Assembly (NCBI GenBank): GCA_024362935.1
Contig: JANCRA010000116.1
Coordinates: 1,362,501 to 1,426,500, forward strand
Direction of reading: 5' to 3'
Length of the DNA stretch: 64,000 nt
From: Setophaga petechia
Taxonomy: Eukaryota > Chordata > Aves > Passeriformes > Parulidae
The number at the start of each line of letters is the position of its first letter. Positions within the stretch are counted from its first letter, which is position 1. Below are positions 59,313 through 64,000 of the stretch, piece by piece. The notes under the pieces are model-generated. The model was not told where the DNA came from, searched no databases, and was given only the letters and a program-made list of their open reading frames with translations. Both the position numbers and the translations under genes were made by a program.

Positions 59313-61534
59313 TCACTCATTACACAGCTAATCCACTGCAGGAGTAATTTTTTTTCACTGCAATGACTGAAAACTAAATAGCTTTTAATCCCAAAGTAAC
59401 TGAAGACATTCCTTCCCTTTGCAATGAAAAAGTATTAAACCCAACCTAAATTTTCTGAATGGAAAAATACCTCTCACTTTCTGCATTTGAGTTTATAAAA
59501 GGAGTTTACAAAAAAAAGTGCTAATTCATCTGTGCCAAGCTTCTTATCCTTTGAGTAGACAAGCATCACCTTGGAGACAGATATTAAATTTTCAAGCAAT
59601 ACAAACACTAATAAGAAAGTCTTCCAAAGTGTGTTTTCCTAGCACAACTTTCTTTTTTTTTTTTTCTTTCAGCTTATAGAAACTAGCAAAGAAAAAAAAG
59701 ATTTCTGAGAATCAGGAAACAGAGGGCAAAGGCAAATCATAGAAAATCTGGGATTTTCACAGCTGTATTTGTACATCCCGCATAAAGCTGAGCAGCACTG
59801 TCTCGTGGTAAAGGCCATTGCAGATAATTTTCACCCCAAAGATGATGTGCAACACCCTGTACCTACACGAAGCAACAACCTCCTATTGAAATTTCTGCAA
59901 CACACACTGAGCACACCCGAGCTAAGTTTGTGTCCAACAGTGCTTTCACTTCTGCAGCTGTGAGCCCAGCAGGCATAGCAGGGAATTAAAGGCAGCTTGC
60001 ACACTGGAAAACCTTGGCTGGAATGCCCAGACCACCCCTGTCAGCATGGTGTCCTTAAACCAGCTTAATTCCACTTCTGCATTTTCAGGAAACTGAAAAT
60101 TCTGAATCGGGTGATACTGCAGGAAACTTGTTTTAGCAAGTGAAGCCACAACCAGGACCAGGAATATTTTCCAGATCCTGGGGTATCCAAGAAGGACTTC
60201 AAACAATCTGTTCTGATCAGCTGCCCCTCTTTAGCAGGAATATAGCTCAATTCATCAGTAAAACATTTAAATTCTTCTTCATCATGCAAGATGCACTAAG
60301 ACATTTATTATCAGCCCAAAACAGAATCCATTTTCTTTCAATTATTCTCCAAATCCCTCACTAGGCCAATGTCCCAAATTTAGGTTATCAGATTGCTACA
60401 TAAAGCTTGTTCTGTGTGCAATTAAGGGCTCTTAACAACCCTAATGATGTCACAACTCTGCAATAAGGACACAGCCCTTACATTCTGAATATCCCAAGCA
60501 TTTCCCATTCGAGCCCAAACCATGCCTGGAATCATCTGTATGCAGCACACATCCACCAAAACCCTGCAAGCAACCTGCCTCTCCGTCAAATAAATATTTA
60601 TTTTAAGCAAAAGGAGAAAGAGTGAGAGTCTCAAGTAGATCTAAAGGAACTTCTGCGAGGATCAGCCATGAACAAAGCAAGGGAACAAAAGCAGGAAACA
60701 AAAAGCAAACATCCTTACTGCTCCAGTGTTTGGTGACTAAATGAGTATTTCATTCAAAACTGTGCACAAAAGCAAATCATCATCTCTGTTCACTGCTGTA
60801 AAATTGATCACCAAATATTCCAGCCCAGCTTCCAAAATGTTGCAGAGGTTTAATGGGCAGATGTGAGCACGTGGCTGTGCAAAAACAAAGCACTGCTCTG
60901 GTCCTCCTTACAGTGAGCTCCAGTTTGGAGCAGCTCCCTCCTCCCCCAAAACTACTTCACTTCGGCCTGATTTACTCTGCTTTTTCACTAGGCTTTAGAA
61001 GATGTGATGTAAAAGCTCCTACTTGCAGGGAGTGTTTTGAGTGCAGGAAAAAAGAAGCAAAGCTCTACCTGGTCAAGAAGGTAATTCTAAGTGCTCTGCT
61101 TAGAACTTCAAATCAGAAAAAAATTCTTCAAGGAAACCATTCAAGAAAAAAGGACCCAAGGGTATCCTAAATTAATACAGTAAGGCAACAGCTTGGTCAG
61201 TAGCAGCATTACCTAAATATAGGATCTTCAGCATGGATTTCATAAACATGTTAGGTGCAGGTAGCTCAGGGTTTGAAATTTGATTGCTCACAAAAGCTTC
61301 AGAGAAACAAGCCAGGAAAGTCAAATCCATCATATACATTTCAAATATTATTTAAATTTATCAGGACATGGGATAAAAGGATCACTGGTCCTAGATTTTT
61401 TAATTAAAGAAAACAACTATTTTCTGTGAAAACAGCGCTAATTTCAGTCATTTTTTAGTATTTCAATATTTATGCCAAATGCAAATTGATGAAGATGGTA
61501 ACAAACCCTGGCTGGACCTCAGCTTATTCTGTTC

Positions 61535-61696
61535 GTTTCCAAGGGAAGCTGCGGCTGCCCCGTTCCTGAAGTGCTCGGGATCAGGCTGGACAGGGCTTGG
61601 AGCAACCTGGTCTAGCAGAAGGTGTCCCTGCCATGGCAGGGGCTTAGAATGAGAACAGCTTTAAGGCTCCTTCCAACCCAAACCATTCTGTGACTA
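61535..61696 (+). mobile_element. CR1 LINE 3' fragment
   Basis: Plus-oriented CR1 end: 'gctggacagggcttggagca', 'ggtgtccctgccatggcagg', 'ttccaacccaaaccattct' and 'gtgact'. Confidence 0.9.
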
Positions 61697-62392
61697 CTGC
61701 ATCCAAAACGAAAGGAACAATAGACTGAAATACTGAGGGGGAAAAAAGTCGTCAGACAACTTCTGAGGGACTGGGGCAGGTATTCCCTGATCCTCACAGA
61801 AACAGAGAAATGCCACGACGGCTGCAGATACGGCGGCGTTCCAAGTCCAAGGCAGTGATCTGTTCCCGGATTTGGCAGGCACAGGAATGTTATCCTTCAT
61901 CTGCTCTGTCCCAGGAGGTCTGTGCTCAGACACACTCAGCAGGAAGACAGGAACAGGACAGGACTTCTCTCTCTCACCCATGGGTGCTCAGTAATTCCAG
62001 CCACCAAAGCTCACAGGCTAGGCACTGGATGTTTGTGAGGAGAGGTGGTGGGGAGGATCCAGCATGAGCTATTTTGTCTGACTGCTCTGAATTTTCCACT
62101 ACTGCCTCCTTACTATAAAGCAGACTGAAAATATGCAGTGAGCTTATTGCAAACATTAACAAAACCTCCCGCAAGTCAAATATTCATGCTGCTCGTTTAG
62201 TGCATGGCAAAAACTGCAGAACAACTCAGATATTTCAAAAATACCGAATTATTTCACAGGTGAAGTTTAGTTCTTCAAACAGCCCTAGTAAAATATCAGA
62301 TTGTCCAATAAAACAGTGAGAGGAGCAATAACAGAGAATTCAGATTAAATATTATCCATATTTGAGTTTCTCAATGAACAGATCATTTAAAC

Positions 62393-62478
62393 AGAATCAT
62401 GGAATGGTCTGGGTGGGAAAGGACCTTGAAGACCTCCTTCACCTTCCACTGGACCAGGTTGCTCCAAGCCACAAAACA
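62393..62478 (-). mobile_element. CR1 LINE tail fragment
   Basis: The sequence 'agaatcatggaatggtctgg' followed by 'gtgggaaaggaccttgaaga' is the complement of the CR1 tail. Only about 85 bp remain, with an internal deletion. Confidence 0.85.
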
Positions 62479-63424
62479 GATAATAGTTATATATTATATG
62501 CATGTATGGATAGACAGAAATACAGATACACATTCATAAGGATATCCACACATATAATTGTTCTTTTTTTCTCAGTGCATTCATTAAAATTGATGATGTT
62601 TAAGTATTTCCTACTCAAATAGCTTCTTCTTTTTTACCAGGGCACAGTGCTTGAGCAAGTCTTTCATTAAGCACAAGAATATCCAAATGAAAAGGGAGGA
62701 ACAGAATGGGGATCAGGCACAAAAGCAGGCCCCAGATCTAATTTGAGCACTTAAAGTGATTTGATTCAAATTGCCAACATCCTTGGATCTATTAAGCATC
62801 TTCCTGACCTTCCTAAATCTACAAACTGCTTCAGGTAGCTTCTTAAAGACAATAGCTTGTATTTAAGCTTTTGACCAGAAGTTCCGATTTATTTAACAAA
62901 GAGAATTGTGATAGTTCTTTTCCAGCTCACAACTCTCTCAGGCAGTGATTTACACACACCTAGAGATAAAATTCCTCTTCACTGTAACATTCTTTGGCCA
63001 AGCACAACTCTATTACCACCAAGTCCTTCATAACATTTAATCAGCAACATGTAACTGCTCCCATTATATTACTAAAAAGGGAGTTTAAAGGATACACTCT
63101 AATCTGTTTTTTACTCCCCAGCTGTCAGGTTGCGTGGTTAAGTCCTGCTTAGTATTTGCCATCTCCCACCACAAAAAGAGTATTATCATGCAAGGAGCAC
63201 TAGTGCCTTCACACACAAAATCCATATTCCTGGAATAATTTGGTATTTCATTATATAGTCAAAATATTATTTTCAGCTACTATCAAACATCAAACTGCCC
63301 ATCAGTGAGCCTACACACACAATCCACATAGACTAACTGTTCAATAAGTCAATCATTATCCTGGATTTGTTAATCCAACCCTTTACAATCTCAGGACAAT
63401 AAATGGAAGTGAACCAGAGGTCAT

Positions 63425-63835
63425 TTCTTGCTCTGTGCTTTACTTGCCTTGTCTGGTGAGGAGGGGCTGGGGGAACTGGGAGGGCTCAGCCTGGAAAAAC
63501 TCAAGGTTAGAATGAGAAGGGCTCATTCTCACTCACTCCCTCAAACTCCCGACAGAAGGGAGCAGCCAGGGGGAGTCGGGCTCTGCTCCCAGGGAACAAG
63601 AGGAAATGGCCTCTGGTTGCACTTTGGGTGCAGGGTTAGACTGGGTACTGGGGAAATTGTCTGCACGGAAGGCTTGGTCAGGCACGGGAACAGGCTGCCC
63701 GGGAGAGCGGCCGAGCTCCCGTCCCTGGAAGCGTTCAGAACCACGTGGCTGTGGTTCCTGGTGGTCTGGGCAGTGCTGGGGGCAGCTGGGCTGCGTGATC
63801 CTAGAGGGCTTTGCCACCTTTAATTCCATCTGCTA
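63425..63835 (+). mobile_element. CR1 LINE fragment, old
   Basis: Plus-oriented CR1 3' region: 'aacaggctgcccgggagagc', 'gtccctggaagcgttcagaa', 'ctgggctgcgtgatcctaga' and 'gggctttgccaccttta'. It is diverged and the final tail is not clear. Confidence 0.75.
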
Positions 63836-64000
63836 ATTAGGCAGCTGGCTGACAGCTCGGTTTAGGGGGATGAGAGGTGGTGTCACTGAGCTGCAGACAG
63901 CGCTTGGAGCAGTCTGTTAACAAAGACTGCGGCCTCTTTGACTGTACAATAATCAATGCTGCCGATTTCACACTCAAGTTTGAAGCTCCTGCTGCTCCAA

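Larger units (their letters stand above)
32752..64000 (-). other. ATRN intron 1, partial
   Basis: More than 31 kb lie upstream of the first exon seen. I found no CpG-island-like block or signal-peptide/EGF exon here, so exon 1 is taken to be beyond 64000. The interval holds many CR1 pieces, an ERV relic, a solo LTR, arrays and hairpins, listed separately. The main stretches without recognised content are 34400-35500, 36850-38280, 40170-41550, 42550-43720, 45200-46910, 47990-50420, 52920-54210, 54910-56090, 57040-61530 and 62480-63420. They show only AT-rich sequence and small low-complexity tracts. Confidence 0.75.

Noticed and set aside
1..64000. tRNA or other structured RNA genes
   Set aside because: I looked for the T-loop type GGTTCRAATCC motif and its complement and found no convincing candidate. 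A covariance-model scan would be decisive.

Overview
The window is vertebrate nuclear DNA from a bird, most likely a songbird. Two things show this. It is crowded with CR1 LINE fragments ending in the avian tail pattern (a 'ttaaggtcccttccaaccca' type block followed by 'ttctgtgattct'). Its only recognisable gene is a split, animal-type membrane or secreted protein gene. The species assignment is an inference.

The gene is attractin (ATRN), on the minus strand. Thirteen consecutive internal coding exons lie between 32751 and 982. Each is bounded by AG/GT splice sites, and their reading phases join without a break, giving about 650 codons. In protein order they encode the CUB domain (32.7-21.4 kb), an EGF-like module (19.4 kb), a six-bladed Kelch propeller (16.7-2.9 kb) and PSI cysteine-rich modules (3.1-1.0 kb). 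The first exon (signal peptide and first EGF) is not in the window, so 32752-64000 is read as part of a very long intron 1. The C-type lectin, later PSI/laminin-EGF, transmembrane and cytoplasmic exons lie beyond position 1. Exon numbers assume that the first exon seen is exon 2. The protein resembles ATRN rather than its paralogue ATRNL1.

The introns hold about thirty CR1 fragments in both orientations, one degraded endogenous retrovirus with two LTRs (50.4-52.3 kb), one solo LTR (36.5-36.8 kb), several minisatellites, two perfect DNA hairpins and assorted low-complexity tracts. No RNA genes, CRISPR arrays or other protein genes could be supported.

The most unusual observation concerns tandem repeats at 5' splice sites. 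In three introns (after exons 5, 8 and 11) the intron begins with, or lies within a few bases of, a tandem array. Its unit consists of the last 6-16 bases of the exon, the GT donor and the first intron bases. One array has about 55 units, one has 14 and one is a simple duplication. The donor site has therefore been multiplied, leaving many decoy 5' splice sites. In all three cases, reading on past the true donor reaches a stop codon almost at once. The two exons beside the large arrays also have extreme GC at third codon positions (82 of 83 codons in exon 8, about 90% in exon 5), whereas neighbouring exons have 26-52%.
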